Positions 1 through 8,345 of a stretch of 64,000 nt of DNA are shown piece by piece. The translations under genes were made by a program, and so were the position numbers. The notes under the pieces were generated by a model that was not told the DNA's origin, did not search any database, and saw nothing but the letters and a program-made list of their open reading frames with translations. Numbering within the stretch: position 1 is the first letter of the stretch; every line of letters begins with the position of its first letter. Source of the stretch: Pseudomonas gingeri (GTDB lineage: Bacteria; Pseudomonadota; Gammaproteobacteria; Pseudomonadales; Pseudomonadaceae); the NCBI RefSeq assembly GCF_013386165.1, contig NZ_JACAOS010000018.1, positions 256,683-320,682 of the forward strand, in the 5' to 3' direction.

Positions 1-261
1 CTGGATGGCGTAGATCATTCCGTACAGGCCATGGGCGGCATCCAGTTCGCCGCTGACCAGTTTGTCGCTCAGGCCGGCCCAGGAGTTCTGCCGTTGCAGA
101 TTGAGGGTCAGGCCATAGGGTTGGGCAAAGCCCTGGGTGGCTGCGACCACCAGGGAGGCGCTGTCGCTCAAGGGCATATAGCCGAGGTTGAGCACATGTT
201 TTTCCGGGGCATCGCTGCCTGCTACCCAGGCTAATGGAGATACTGCCAAGTCGTTGCTCAT
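1..261 (-). CDS. nasS: NasS-like nitrate-binding sensor protein (N-terminal fragment, cut by window edge)
   Basis: Only the first 87 residues lie in the window, with no stop codon before base 1. The sequence after residue 24 (LGYMPLSDSASLVVAATQGF, then an SWAGLSDKL / GELDAAH block) is typical of the NrtA/CmpA/NasS nitrate-binding fold. There is no signal peptide (the start is MSNDLAVSPLAW), which favours the cytoplasmic sensor NasS over a periplasmic ABC-transporter binding protein. NasS is known to hold the ANTAR antiterminator NasT inactive until nitrate or nitrite binds. The start has a ribosome site (CAGGA, about 9 bases upstream). It lies 87 bases downstream of nasA on the same strand, so it could be co-transcribed. 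The alternative is a nitrate transporter subunit. Confidence 0.65.
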   Translation of the reverse strand, partial: MSNDLAVSPLAWVAGSDAPEKHVLNLGYMPLSDSASLVVAATQGFAQPYGLTLNLQRQNSWAGLSDKLVSGELDAAHGLYGMIYAIQ

Positions 262-348
262 GGGGTGATTCCTGAAGCTGTAGGGCTGACGCCTGTCACG
301 AGGCGGAGCAAGAGTTATGCCGATAGCCATCGGTCAGGGCGCTGCCAC

Positions 349-3300
349 TTAGTAGACATCCCGCAGATAACGCCGGTCCTTGCTCATGGCGCTGACATAC
401 AGACCCGCCGCGCCGCCGCTCATCCGGCCGTGGACCTGGACGATTTTCTTCAGCGCGGCATCAACGTCCTTGGCCATGCGACTGGCATCGCCACAGACAT
501 AGACACTGGCCCCTTGCTCCAGCCAGCTCCAGAACTGCGCGCCGGCTTCGAGCATGCGCTGCTGCACGTAGATCTTTTCAGTCTGGTCACGGGAGAAGGC
601 GGTGTCCAGGCGACTTAGATGCCCGCTGCGCAGCCAGGCGTCGAGTTCCTCGCGGTAGTAGAAATCGCTGGCGGCGCGCTGCTCGCCGAAGAACAGCCAG
701 TTCTTGCCCTCGGCGCCCTGGGCCTGGCGCTCTTGCAGGAAGGCACGAAACGGTGCGATGCCGGTACCGGGGCCGATCATGATCAACGGTGTGCGCGGGT
801 CCTGCGGGACCCGGAAGTGCGTGGTGCGCTGGATAAACAGACGGGCGCCGATGCTGGCCGCGCGGTCGGCGAGAAAGGTCGAGCAGACCCCGCCACGCTG
901 CTGTTCGCCATGCCGGTAGCGCACCGTGGAAACCGTCAGGTGGACCTGGCTCGGAGTGACTTTCGCACTGGAAGAAATCGAGTACAGGCGTGGCTGCAGA
1001 GGCTTGAGCAGGCTGACCAGTTGGTGGGCGCCGAGGCTGATGGGGAACTCCAGCAGCAGGTCCAGCAGTTGCCGGCCCCAGAGCCAGTCCTTGAGCCGGG
1101 CCTGGTTGGCTTCCTCCTGCAGTTCATCGAGCCAGGGGCTGGCGCAGAGCCCGCAGACCCGGCGCAAAATTTCCGGGGTGATGCGGGTGATGTCCAGGTG
1201 GTCGAGCAGGGCCTCGCGCAGCGTCATTGGCGCTTTGTCCTTGAGCGTGACCAGGCTGCTGCCGTCCAGTTGCAGGATATCCAGCAGTTGCTCGACCGAC
1301 TCCGGGCAGTTGCTCGGCCAGACGCCGAGGGCATCGCCGGCCTGGTAGGGGAAGTCCTGGTCGTCGAGGTCGAACACCAGGTGGCGGGTTTCCTTTTCCG
1401 CGCCGGGGGCGTTGAGCACCTGATTGTGCAGCAGGTGAGCGCGTAACGGGTGATGGCGACTGTAGGGGCTGCCGGTGTCGGCGGCTGGGGCGGCCAGCAT
1501 TGCGGGTGCCACCTCGGCCACCGGCGCGAGCGCAGCGGGGGCCGTGGACGAGCCGCTGAGTGCCACACAGAGCGTATTGAGCCAGGATTCGACGGCTTGC
1601 TGGGTGTCCTGTTCGCACTCCAGGCGTGGCAGCAGGCGTTCGGCACCGAGTTCACTCAGGCGCTCGTCGAGCTTGCGACCGAAGCCGCAGAACTGATCGT
1701 AGTTGCTGTCGCCCAGGGCCAGCACGCTGTAGCGGCTTTGGCTCAGGGCCTGGTCCTGGGCTCCTTGCAGGGTTTGCCAGAAACTCGCGGCATTGTCCGG
1801 CGGGTCGCCGTCACCAAAGGTGCTGGTGACCAGCAACACGCTGCCGGCGCTGCGCAGGTCGTCAAGGCCGGCTTCGTCCATGGCGCGCAGGCGCGTGCGT
1901 TGGCCGGCGGCGTCCAGGCGTTTGGCGCAGGCCTGGGCCAGTTCTTCGCTGTTACCGGTTTGCGAGGCCCAGAGCACCAGCCATTCGGCGTTTGTCGCCT
2001 GGACCGTGGCGGCGGCCTGCGATGCTTGCGGTGCATCCCCCGTGCTCGCCGTGCGGGAAAACAACCCGGCGAGCAGGCCATCCAGCAACAAGCGCTTGTC
2101 GGCGCCAAAGGGGGCGCTGGCGGGGAGGGTAGGCACACCGGGTGCCTTGGCCTCGGCGCTGCGCAAGCCCAGCAGGTAGCCTTGCATGTACAGGCGCTCG
2201 TCGGCGGCCAGGCTCAGTTCCGCCGGGGCATCGAGGTTGAGCAGGCGGGCGAAGGTGTTGAGCTGCATGGGGGAAAAGCCCTCCTGGGCGACAGTCGAGG
2301 CGCCGGCCCGCGCGAGTTCGGGGACCAGGCGGGTGGGCTCTGGGGCCAGGGCCAGCAGGTTTACCGCGCAGAACTTGAAGGCCGGCTGCAGTGACAGGGG
2401 GTCGATGGCATCGCTGGTGACGGCGTTGATCGCCAGGTCATCGCCGAACACATCGTTCCAGTGAAAGGGCGCAAAACAGTTGCCCGGCCGGACTCGGTCG
2501 CTGATCACCGCCGGCAGCACCGCGCGACCTCGCCGCGAGCGGATTTGTACCGGGTCGCGTTCCTTGATGCCTAGGCCCGCAGCGTCGTCGGGATGAATTT
2601 CCACGAAGGGGCCGGGATTGAGTTTGTTCAGGGTCGGCACCTTGCCGGTCTTCGTCAGGGTGTGCCATTGGTGCTGGAGCCGCCCGGTATTGAGCACCAG
2701 GGGGAATTCCTCGTCGGGCATTTCCGCCGGCATCAGGTGCGGCCGGGCCAAGAACTGCGCCTTGCCGCTCTCGGTCGGAAAGACGATCGTCGGTTGCTGG
2801 CCGTTCTGGTCGCGTTTCAGTGTCTGGCTGAGGCCGTTGTTGAGGTAGCGGATCGGATTGCGCGTGGCCCCTTGCACCTCGGCGCAGGGCCATTGCAGCG
2901 GTTGCTCGCGTAGGCGGGCATAGCTGGCGCCGCGCAGGTCATAGCCGGTCTTGGGGTTCCAGGCCTGCTTGATTTCCTCGAACACCGCCTCGGCGCTGTC
3001 GTAGGTAAAGGCTTCGGCATAACCCATTTCACAGGCGACCCGGGCGATGATCTGCCAGTCGGGGAGGGTTTCGCCCGGGGGCAGGACGGCCTGCTGCATC
3101 AGGGTGAGATTGCGTTCGGAGTTGATCATCACGCCTTGCGCCTCGGCCCACAGGGCGCCGGGTAGGAGGATATCGGCGTAGCGATTGGTTTCGGTGTCCA
3201 GGTAGGCGTCCTGGCTGATCACCAGTTCGGCGGCTTGCAGTGCCTCGATGACGTTCTGCCGGTTGGGCACGCTGGCCACCGGGTTGGTGCAGATAATCCA

Positions 3301-4509
3301 GCAGGCCTTGATGCTGCCGGCGCGCATGGCTTCGAACATGGCCACCGTGCCTTCGCCGGCTTCGGCCCGCAGGCTGCCGGGGGGCAGTCGCCACATCTGC
3401 TCGATGAAGTCGCGGTCGCCGGGCACCAGCGCCGAGCGCTGGCCCGGCAAGCCGGGGCCCATGTAACCCATCTCGCGACCGCCCATGGCGTTGGGCTGGC
3501 CGGTCAGGGAAAACGGTCCGCTGCCAGGTCGGCAGAGGGTGCCGGTGGCCAGGTGCAGGTTGCACAGGGCGTTGGTGTGCCAGGTGCCCTGGACGCTCTG
3601 GTTGAGACCCATGGTCCAGCAGCTCATCCAGTTGGCGGCCTGGCCGATCCACTGCGCGGCCTGGTGCAGGTCGGCCTCGGCCAGGCCGGTCAGTTCGGCG
3701 ACCCGCGCCGGGGGGTAGTCCTCAAGAAAGTCGGGCATCACTTCCCAGCCCTCGGTGAAGGTGGCGATGAAGTCGCGGTCGCTATGGCCGTTTTTTACCA
3801 GCAAGTGCAGCAGGCCGTTGAGCAGGGCGAGGTCGGTGCCTGGCTTGATCTGCAGGAACAGATCGGCCTTGTCGGCGGTGCCGGTGCGCCGGGGGTCGAC
3901 GACGATCAGCTTGGCCCCGGCCTTGACCCGATCGAGCAGGCGTAGAAACAGGATCGGGTGACAGTCGGCCATGTTCGCGCCGATCACCAGGAATAGATCG
4001 CTGTGCTCGAAATCCTCATAGGAGCCCGGTGGACCGTCGGCCCCCAGGGACAGTTTGTAGCCGCTGCCGGCACTGGCCATGCACAGGCGCGAGTTGGATT
4101 CGATATGACGGCTGCGGATAAAACCCTTGGTCAGTTTGTTGGCCAGGTATTGGGCTTCCAGGGACATTTGCCCGGAGACATAGAGCGCCACCGCGTCGGC
4201 GCCGTGGGTATCGATAATGGCCCGCAGACGGCTGGCGGTGGCGCTGATGGCCTGGTCGATGCCCACCCGTGCCGGGTCGCGGTCGCGTTGCGAGCGCAGG
4301 AACGCGTGTTCCATGCGCCCGGAATCGGCCACCGCCTGGCCGCAGGTGCTGCCCTTGGTGCACAGGCGGCCGAAGTTGCTCGGGTGTTGCTTGTCGCCCG
4401 AGACCTTGACGATCAGGTTGTTCTCGACCTGCATGACGATACCGCAACCCACGCCGCAATACGGACAGACGCTGCGCACGTTGTTGCTGGCCACCTGGGT
4501 ATCGGTCAT
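349..4509 (-). CDS. nasA: Assimilatory nitrate reductase fused to flavodoxin/FNR reductase module
   Basis: This is a 1386-residue fusion. Residues 1-840 are a molybdopterin (bis-MGD) oxidoreductase with an N-terminal [4Fe-4S] motif at C15, C18, C22 and C50, followed by the molybdopterin and C-terminal dinucleotide-binding domains. From about residue 840 there is a flavodoxin domain (WASQTGNSEE, then STFGDGDPPDNA). From about 1040 a sulfite-reductase-flavoprotein type FAD/NADPH domain follows (RLYSISSS, GPGTGIAPFRAF, YVCGDASRMAKDV). The protein should reduce nitrate to nitrite in the cytoplasm and take electrons directly from NAD(P)H, replacing the separate reductase of other Nas systems. The BFD-like [2Fe-2S] domain found in many NasA proteins is absent. 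The start has a GAGGA ribosome site. It is divergent from nirBD, which uses its product. Confidence 0.93.
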   Translation of the reverse strand: MTDTQVASNNVRSVCPYCGVGCGIVMQVENNLIVKVSGDKQHPSNFGRLCTKGSTCGQAVADSGRMEHAFLRSQRDRDPARVGIDQAISATASRLRAIIDTHGADAVALYVSGQMSLEAQYLANKLTKGFIRSRHIESNSRLCMASAGSGYKLSLGADGPPGSYEDFEHSDLFLVIGANMADCHPILFLRLLDRVKAGAKLIVVDPRRTGTADKADLFLQIKPGTDLALLNGLLHLLVKNGHSDRDFIATFTEGWEVMPDFLEDYPPARVAELTGLAEADLHQAAQWIGQAANWMSCWTMGLNQSVQGTWHTNALCNLHLATGTLCRPGSGPFSLTGQPNAMGGREMGYMGPGLPGQRSALVPGDRDFIEQMWRLPPGSLRAEAGEGTVAMFEAMRAGSIKACWIICTNPVASVPNRQNVIEALQAAELVISQDAYLDTETNRYADILLPGALWAEAQGVMINSERNLTLMQQAVLPPGETLPDWQIIARVACEMGYAEAFTYDSAEAVFEEIKQAWNPKTGYDLRGASYARLREQPLQWPCAEVQGATRNPIRYLNNGLSQTLKRDQNGQQPTIVFPTESGKAQFLARPHLMPAEMPDEEFPLVLNTGRLQHQWHTLTKTGKVPTLNKLNPGPFVEIHPDDAAGLGIKERDPVQIRSRRGRAVLPAVISDRVRPGNCFAPFHWNDVFGDDLAINAVTSDAIDPLSLQPAFKFCAVNLLALAPEPTRLVPELARAGASTVAQEGFSPMQLNTFARLLNLDAPAELSLAADERLYMQGYLLGLRSAEAKAPGVPTLPASAPFGADKRLLLDGLLAGLFSRTASTGDAPQASQAAATVQATNAEWLVLWASQTGNSEELAQACAKRLDAAGQRTRLRAMDEAGLDDLRSAGSVLLVTSTFGDGDPPDNAASFWQTLQGAQDQALSQSRYSVLALGDSNYDQFCGFGRKLDERLSELGAERLLPRLECEQDTQQAVESWLNTLCVALSGSSTAPAALAPVAEVAPAMLAAPAADTGSPYSRHHPLRAHLLHNQVLNAPGAEKETRHLVFDLDDQDFPYQAGDALGVWPSNCPESVEQLLDILQLDGSSLVTLKDKAPMTLREALLDHLDITRITPEILRRVCGLCASPWLDELQEEANQARLKDWLWGRQLLDLLLEFPISLGAHQLVSLLKPLQPRLYSISSSAKVTPSQVHLTVSTVRYRHGEQQRGGVCSTFLADRAASIGARLFIQRTTHFRVPQDPRTPLIMIGPGTGIAPFRAFLQERQAQGAEGKNWLFFGEQRAASDFYYREELDAWLRSGHLSRLDTAFSRDQTEKIYVQQRMLEAGAQFWSWLEQGASVYVCGDASRMAKDVDAALKKIVQVHGRMSGGAAGLYVSAMSKDRRYLRDVY

Positions 4510-4548
4510 GGAGCGTCCTCGGGGTTGAAAGCCGGGTCCGGCGGAAAC

Positions 4549-4597
4549 GAAAAAAGCGCCTGCTGCTCCACGTTTTTCAACGGGAGCGGCACGGCGC
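4549..4597 (-). terminator. Rho-independent terminator/attenuator in the nasA leader
   Basis: Read on the minus strand, GCGCC (from 4597) pairs with GGCGC (4556-4560). The inner part pairs CGCTCC with GGAG and CGTT with AACG, and the stem is followed at once by six T (4555 to 4550). It sits about 40 bases upstream of the nasA start and downstream of the predicted sigma-54 promoter, so transcription must read through it to reach nasA. That is the expected place for a NasT-controlled attenuator. Confidence 0.7.
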
Positions 4598-4633
4598 CTT
4601 TGTCGTGACTGTTGCCTGAAGAGTGAAATTCGC

Positions 4634-4653
4634 GGCCATCGACGTTGATGGCC
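4634..4653 (-). promoter_or_regulatory. ANTAR-type hexaloop hairpin in the nasA leader (NasT target candidate)
   Basis: On the minus strand the RNA reads GGCCATC, loop AACGTC, GATGGCC: a perfect 7-bp stem with a six-base loop. The loop has A at position 1 and G at position 4, the signature of RNA hairpins bound by ANTAR-domain antiterminators. It starts about 2 bases after the predicted +1 and precedes the attenuator. The second hairpin usual for ANTAR targets was not identified with confidence. Confidence 0.65.
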
Positions 4654-4665
4654 TGTGCAGGGTCT

Positions 4666-4681
4666 AGCAATGCGCGCGCCA
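4666..4681 (-). promoter_or_regulatory. Sigma-54 (-24/-12) promoter for nasA
   Basis: On the minus strand the sequence is TGGCGCGCGCATTGCT, with GG and GC separated by exactly 10 bases. It matches the consensus TGGCAC-N5-TTGCW except for two positions. The predicted start of transcription is near 4655, giving a leader of about 146 bases that contains the hexaloop hairpin and the attenuator. Confidence 0.65.
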
Positions 4682-4837
4682 ACTGTTGCGAGCGGAGCCT
4701 CAAGGGTGGTCGGTGGAGCGGGACAGACAAGGTCGGCGCGCCCGACTCGGGGGCTTTGACGTGGGGGGAAGGCCGGGAAGCTGGCAGGGCTTCGGGAGAT
4801 GAAAGCCGGCGTCGCGATGGGGCAAGTCGAGCGTTAC

Positions 4838-4854
4838 TGCATTGTTTTGGTGCT
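4838..4854. promoter_or_regulatory. Candidate NtrC enhancer site
   Basis: TGCATTGTTTTGGTGCT resembles the NtrC consensus TGCACC-N4-TGGTGCA: the TGCA and TGGTGC half-sites are intact and three outer or inner positions deviate. It lies about 190 bases upstream of the predicted nasA +1 and about 300 upstream of the nirB +1, so it could serve both sigma-54 promoters. A single site only, so tentative. Confidence 0.4.
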
Positions 4855-4925
4855 TTTGTGTGAGCTGTTTGCCGCCTTGCCTGACCGGGTTTGCCTCAAT
4901 ATCGCTCTCAAGTCTGACCAAGGTT

Positions 4926-5060
4926 TGTGGCGAGCGGGCTTGCCCGCGCTCGGCTGCGAAGCAGCCGTAAAACCAAGCGCCTCGTTCTGCCTGATACATC
5001 CTAATCGCTGGTTTTAGGGCCGCTTCGCGCCCCAGCGCGGGCAAGCCCGCTCGCCACAGG
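4926..5060. repeat. REPIN (two inverted REP sequences) between nasA and nirB promoters
   Basis: The left unit TGTGGCGAGCGGGCTTGCCC begins at 4926 and recurs inverted at 5037-5059 (GCGGGCAAGCCCGCTCGCCACAG). The inner segments CGGCTGCGAAGCAGCCG and GGCCGCTTCGCGCC add further pairing. This is the usual doublet arrangement of Pseudomonas REP elements. It lies between the two divergent sigma-54 promoters and so lengthens the regulatory region. Confidence 0.85.
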
Positions 5061-5126
5061 GTAAGCCCTCGCATGGCTTCAAATAGGCATTGGGGCAAGC
5101 TTCCTGATAACCCAATAACGTCAATC

Positions 5127-5142
5127 TGGCACAAGCAGTGCA
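5127..5142 (+). promoter_or_regulatory. Sigma-54 (-24/-12) promoter for nirBD
   Basis: TGGCACAAGCAGTGCA has an exact TGGCAC -24 element and a TGC -12 element with GG-N10-GC spacing. The predicted transcription start is near 5153, leaving a leader of almost 200 bases before nirB. Sigma-54 control fits nitrogen-regulated expression. Confidence 0.75.
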
Positions 5143-5187
5143 TAGCCCCTTGCACCTCACCGCGATGGCGCGAGTGGGATGCCCCGT

Positions 5188-5203
5188 CGATCAACGGCGA
5201 TCG
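5188..5203 (+). promoter_or_regulatory. ANTAR-type hexaloop hairpin in the nirB leader (NasT target candidate)
   Basis: CGATC, loop AACGGC, GATCG is a perfect 5-bp stem with a hexaloop having A1 and G4. The loop shares AACG with the hairpin in the nasA leader. A second stem just upstream (5161-5172, CGC GATGGC GCG) has G4 but not A1 and may be its partner. The pair would precede the attenuator at 5275. Confidence 0.6.
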
Positions 5204-5274
5204 TTTGGCCTCAACCGGCCCGGGTAAACATGACTGCGTCGGGCCCACGGGCCGGCAGCACGAACAGGCAAAGG

Positions 5275-5309
5275 CGCCTGGAACCTTTTGGTTCCAGGCG
5301 TTTTTTTTT
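5275..5309 (+). terminator. Rho-independent terminator/attenuator in the nirB leader
   Basis: CGCCTGGAACC (5275-5285), a TTTT loop and GGTTCCAGGCG (5290-5300) form a perfect 11-bp stem followed by nine T. It ends only about 40 bases before the nirB start. No upstream plus-strand gene is present that it could terminate, so it most likely acts as a regulated attenuator of the nirB transcript. Confidence 0.85.
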
Positions 5310-5349
5310 GCCTTCGAAAAACCGGATTGGCTTTTGACGGATGCTTCCT

Positions 5350-7911
5350 ATGAACAGCTATTCAGCGACCTCCAATACCCTGCAAACGCTGGTGGTGATC
5401 GGCAACGGCATGGTCGGTCATCACTGTGTCGAGCAATTGGTCGAACGCGGCGCCCTGGCGCAGTATCAGATTCATGTGTTCAGCGAAGAGCCGCAACGCG
5501 CCTACGATCGCGTGCATCTGTCCGAATACTTCAGTGGCCGCGATGCCCAGGCCCTGGCCCTCGGCGATATCTCGCTGTACCAGACTCCAGGTGTCACCCT
5601 GCATCTGGGCCGCGCGGTGCTGGAGATCGACCGGGTGCGCCGCGAGGTGATCACGGCTGGCGGCTGTGTGGCCTATGACAAGCTGGTGCTGGCGACCGGC
5701 TCCTTTCCCTTTGTCCCGCCGATCGAAGGCGCCGAGGGCGATTCACGGCTGGTCTATCGGACCCTGGAGGATCTCGACCGCATTCGCGCCGCGTCCAGAA
5801 ATGCCCGGCGTGGCGTGGTGGTCGGCGGTGGCCTGCTGGGCCTGGAAGCGGCCAATGCGCTGAAGTCCCTGGGGCTGGAAGCCCATGTGGTGGAGTTCGC
5901 GCCGCGGCTGATGCCGGTGCAGTTGGACGAGCAGGGCGGGCAGGCGCTCAAGGACCAGATCGAGGCCCTGGGTGTCCGTGTGCATCTGTCCCGTGGCACC
6001 CAGTCGATCAGCGCCGGCAGCGAGTACCGCTACCGGATGAATTTCGCCGGCGAGGATTTCCTTGAGGCCGACCTGATCGTGTTTTCCGCCGGTATCCGTC
6101 CTCAGGATGCCCTGGCCAGGCAGTCTGGCCTGGAGCTCGGTCCCCGTGGCGGGGTGGCCATCGACAGCCAGTGCTCCAGCAGTGACCCGGACATCTACGC
6201 CATCGGCGAGTGCGCGGCGTGGAACGGCGGGATCTTCGGCCTGGTCGCGCCGGGCTATCAGATGGCTCGCGCGGTTGCCACGCAACTCTGTGGCGAAGAC
6301 AGCGAACCCTTCACGGGCGCGGACATGTCGACCAAACTCAAGTTGCTCGGCGTCGATGTCGGTTCCATTGGCGATGCCCAGGGCGCCACGCCAGGAGCCC
6401 GCAGCTACCGTTTTATCGACGAGGCCAACGCCAGTTACCGACGCCTGGTGGTGTCCGCCGACGGCAAGCGGGCCCTCGGTGCGGTGCTGGTGGGGGACAA
6501 CAGTTATTACGACACCTTGCTGCAATATGTCAGTAACGGCATCGACCTGCCGGCTGACCCGGCCGGTTTGATCCTGCCTTTGGGCGAGGGCGCGCCGGCC
6601 CTCGGGGTCGATGCCTTGCCCGCGACCGCCACCGTGTGTTCTTGCCATAACGTCAGCAAAGGCGCGATCTGTTCGGCCATCGACGGCGGTTGCAGCGAAC
6701 TTTCCGAGCTCAAGGCCTGTACCCGCGCGGCGACGGGGTGCGGGGGGTGTGCCGCGTTGCTCAAGCAGGTTTTCGAGCACGAGTTGAGCGCTCGTGGGGT
6801 CGCGGTGGACAAGAGCCTGTGCGAGCATTTCGCCCATACCCGCCAGGAGCTTTACGCCATTGTCCGGGTCGAGCGCATCGAGTCCTTCGACGCGTTGCTG
6901 GCACGCCACGGCAAAGGCCATGTCGGCTGTGATATCTGCAAGCCGGCGGTGGGCTCGATCCTCGCCTCATGCTGGAACCAGCCGATCATGGACCCGGCGC
7001 TGGTGCCGTTGCAGGACACCAATGACACCTTCATGGCCAACATGCAGAAGAACGGCACCTACTCGATCATCCCGCGCATTGCCGGCGGTGAGATCACCCC
7101 GGACAAGCTGATCGCCCTCGGTGCGGTGGCGAAAAAATACGACCTCTACACCAAGATCACCGGCGGCCAGCGTATCGACCTGTTCGGTGCCCAGTTGCAC
7201 GAATTGCCGCAGATCTGGGGCGAGCTGGTGGACGCCGGTTTCGAGACCGGCCACGGCTACGGCAAATCGTTGCGCACGGTGAAGTCCTGCGTCGGCAGCA
7301 CCTGGTGCCGTTATGGCGTGCAGGATAGCGTCGCCATGGCCCTGCTCCTGGAGAACCGCTACAAGGGCGTGCGTGCGCCGCACAAGTTCAAGCTTGCGGT
7401 CTCCGGCTGCACCCGCGAATGCGCCGAGGCGCAGAGCAAGGACATCGGTGTGATCGCCACCGACAAGGGCTGGAACCTCTATGTCGCCGGTAACGGCGGC
7501 ATGCGTCCACGGCATGCCGAGCTTTTCGCCACCGACCTCGATGACGCGACATTGATCCGCTACATCGACCGTTTCCTGATGTTCTACATCCGCACCGCCG
7601 ACCGCCTGCAGCGCACCTCGGTCTGGCGTGAAAGCCTGGAAGGCGGCCTCGACTATCTCAAGGCGGTGATCATCGACGACAGCCTCGGACTGGCCGACGA
7701 GTTGGAAGGGCAGATGAATCTGCTGGTCGAGCGTTACCAGTGCGAATGGGCCAACGCCTTGCAGGACCCGGAGAAGCTCAAGCGCTTCCGGACCTTCGTC
7801 AATGACACTGGCGGCGACCCCGCCATCCGTTTCGTCGAGGAGCGTGGCCAGCGTCGTCCGGCCCGTGCCGACGAACTTCACCTGATTCCTTTCGCCGAGG
7901 AGATGAACTGA
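5350..7911 (+). CDS. nirB: Assimilatory nitrite reductase large subunit, NAD(P)H-dependent
   Basis: The protein has 853 residues and reduces nitrite to ammonium in the cytoplasm with NirD. It begins with an FAD-binding pyridine-nucleotide oxidoreductase module (VVIGNGMVGHH) and a second nucleotide-binding motif near residue 155 (VVVGGGLLGLEAA). BFD-like [2Fe-2S] cysteines follow around 430-480 (CSCHNVSKG and CTRAATGCGGC). The sulfite/nitrite reductase siroheme and [4Fe-4S] region is near 646-690 (SCVGSTWC, SGCTREC). An in-frame ATG three codons earlier (5341) is possible; I prefer 5350 because it leaves more room for a ribosome site, though none is strong. nirD overlaps its stop by one base, so the two are translationally coupled. 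Confidence 0.95.
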   Translation: MNSYSATSNTLQTLVVIGNGMVGHHCVEQLVERGALAQYQIHVFSEEPQRAYDRVHLSEYFSGRDAQALALGDISLYQTPGVTLHLGRAVLEIDRVRREVITAGGCVAYDKLVLATGSFPFVPPIEGAEGDSRLVYRTLEDLDRIRAASRNARRGVVVGGGLLGLEAANALKSLGLEAHVVEFAPRLMPVQLDEQGGQALKDQIEALGVRVHLSRGTQSISAGSEYRYRMNFAGEDFLEADLIVFSAGIRPQDALARQSGLELGPRGGVAIDSQCSSSDPDIYAIGECAAWNGGIFGLVAPGYQMARAVATQLCGEDSEPFTGADMSTKLKLLGVDVGSIGDAQGATPGARSYRFIDEANASYRRLVVSADGKRALGAVLVGDNSYYDTLLQYVSNGIDLPADPAGLILPLGEGAPALGVDALPATATVCSCHNVSKGAICSAIDGGCSELSELKACTRAATGCGGCAALLKQVFEHELSARGVAVDKSLCEHFAHTRQELYAIVRVERIESFDALLARHGKGHVGCDICKPAVGSILASCWNQPIMDPALVPLQDTNDTFMANMQKNGTYSIIPRIAGGEITPDKLIALGAVAKKYDLYTKITGGQRIDLFGAQLHELPQIWGELVDAGFETGHGYGKSLRTVKSCVGSTWCRYGVQDSVAMALLLENRYKGVRAPHKFKLAVSGCTRECAEAQSKDIGVIATDKGWNLYVAGNGGMRPRHAELFATDLDDATLIRYIDRFLMFYIRTADRLQRTSVWRESLEGGLDYLKAVIIDDSLGLADELEGQMNLLVERYQCEWANALQDPEKLKRFRTFVNDTGGDPAIRFVEERGQRRPARADELHLIPFAEEMN

Positions 7912-8282
7912 TGAACAGCACGACCCTGGAACGTCCGCAGAACGCTATTGAATGGAGAACCCTGTGCAACCGTGCTGACCTGGTGGCCGATTCCGGCGTG
8001 GTCGCCTGGCACGAGGGTGCCCAGGTGGCGCTGTTCCACCTGCCATTCGGCGCTGGCGGCGAGCAGGTGTTTGCCATCGACAATTGCGACCCGAAGTCGG
8101 GGGCCAATGTCATCGGACGTGGCATCGTCGGGACGCTGAAGGGCGAGTTGGTGATCGCCTCGCCCTTGTATAAGCAGCACTTCCGTCTGGCGGATGGCGT
8201 CTGTATCGAGTACCCGGAACAGCGCCTGCGGGTCTGGCCGGTGCGTTTGAATGGCGATCAGGTGGAGGTGGGGCTGGATTGA
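7911..8282 (+). CDS. nirD: Nitrite reductase small subunit
   Basis: A 123-residue NirD protein with a Rieske-like fold (VFAIDNCDPKSGANVIGRG, then SPLYKQHFRLADGVCIEYPE). As is usual for NirD, the cluster-binding Cys-His pairs of true Rieske proteins are not present. It forms the accessory subunit of the NirBD nitrite reductase. The ATG overlaps the nirB TGA (TGATGA), and a strong terminator follows 27 bases after its stop, closing the operon. Confidence 0.93.
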   Translation: MNSTTLERPQNAIEWRTLCNRADLVADSGVVAWHEGAQVALFHLPFGAGGEQVFAIDNCDPKSGANVIGRGIVGTLKGELVIASPLYKQHFRLADGVCIEYPEQRLRVWPVRLNGDQVEVGLD

Positions 8283-8309
8283 GGGCGGTTTTCTCCGAGC
8301 CACAAAAAA

Positions 8310-8328
8310 GGCCCCCGAAGGGGCCTTT
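8310..8328. terminator. Bidirectional terminator between nirD and ETF-QO genes
   Basis: GGCCCC, loop CGAA, GGGGCC (8310-8325) is flanked by six A on the left and TTT on the right, so it can stop transcripts from either of the two convergent genes. Confidence 0.85.
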
Positions 8329-8345
8329 CTTGTTCAACGTGAGAC

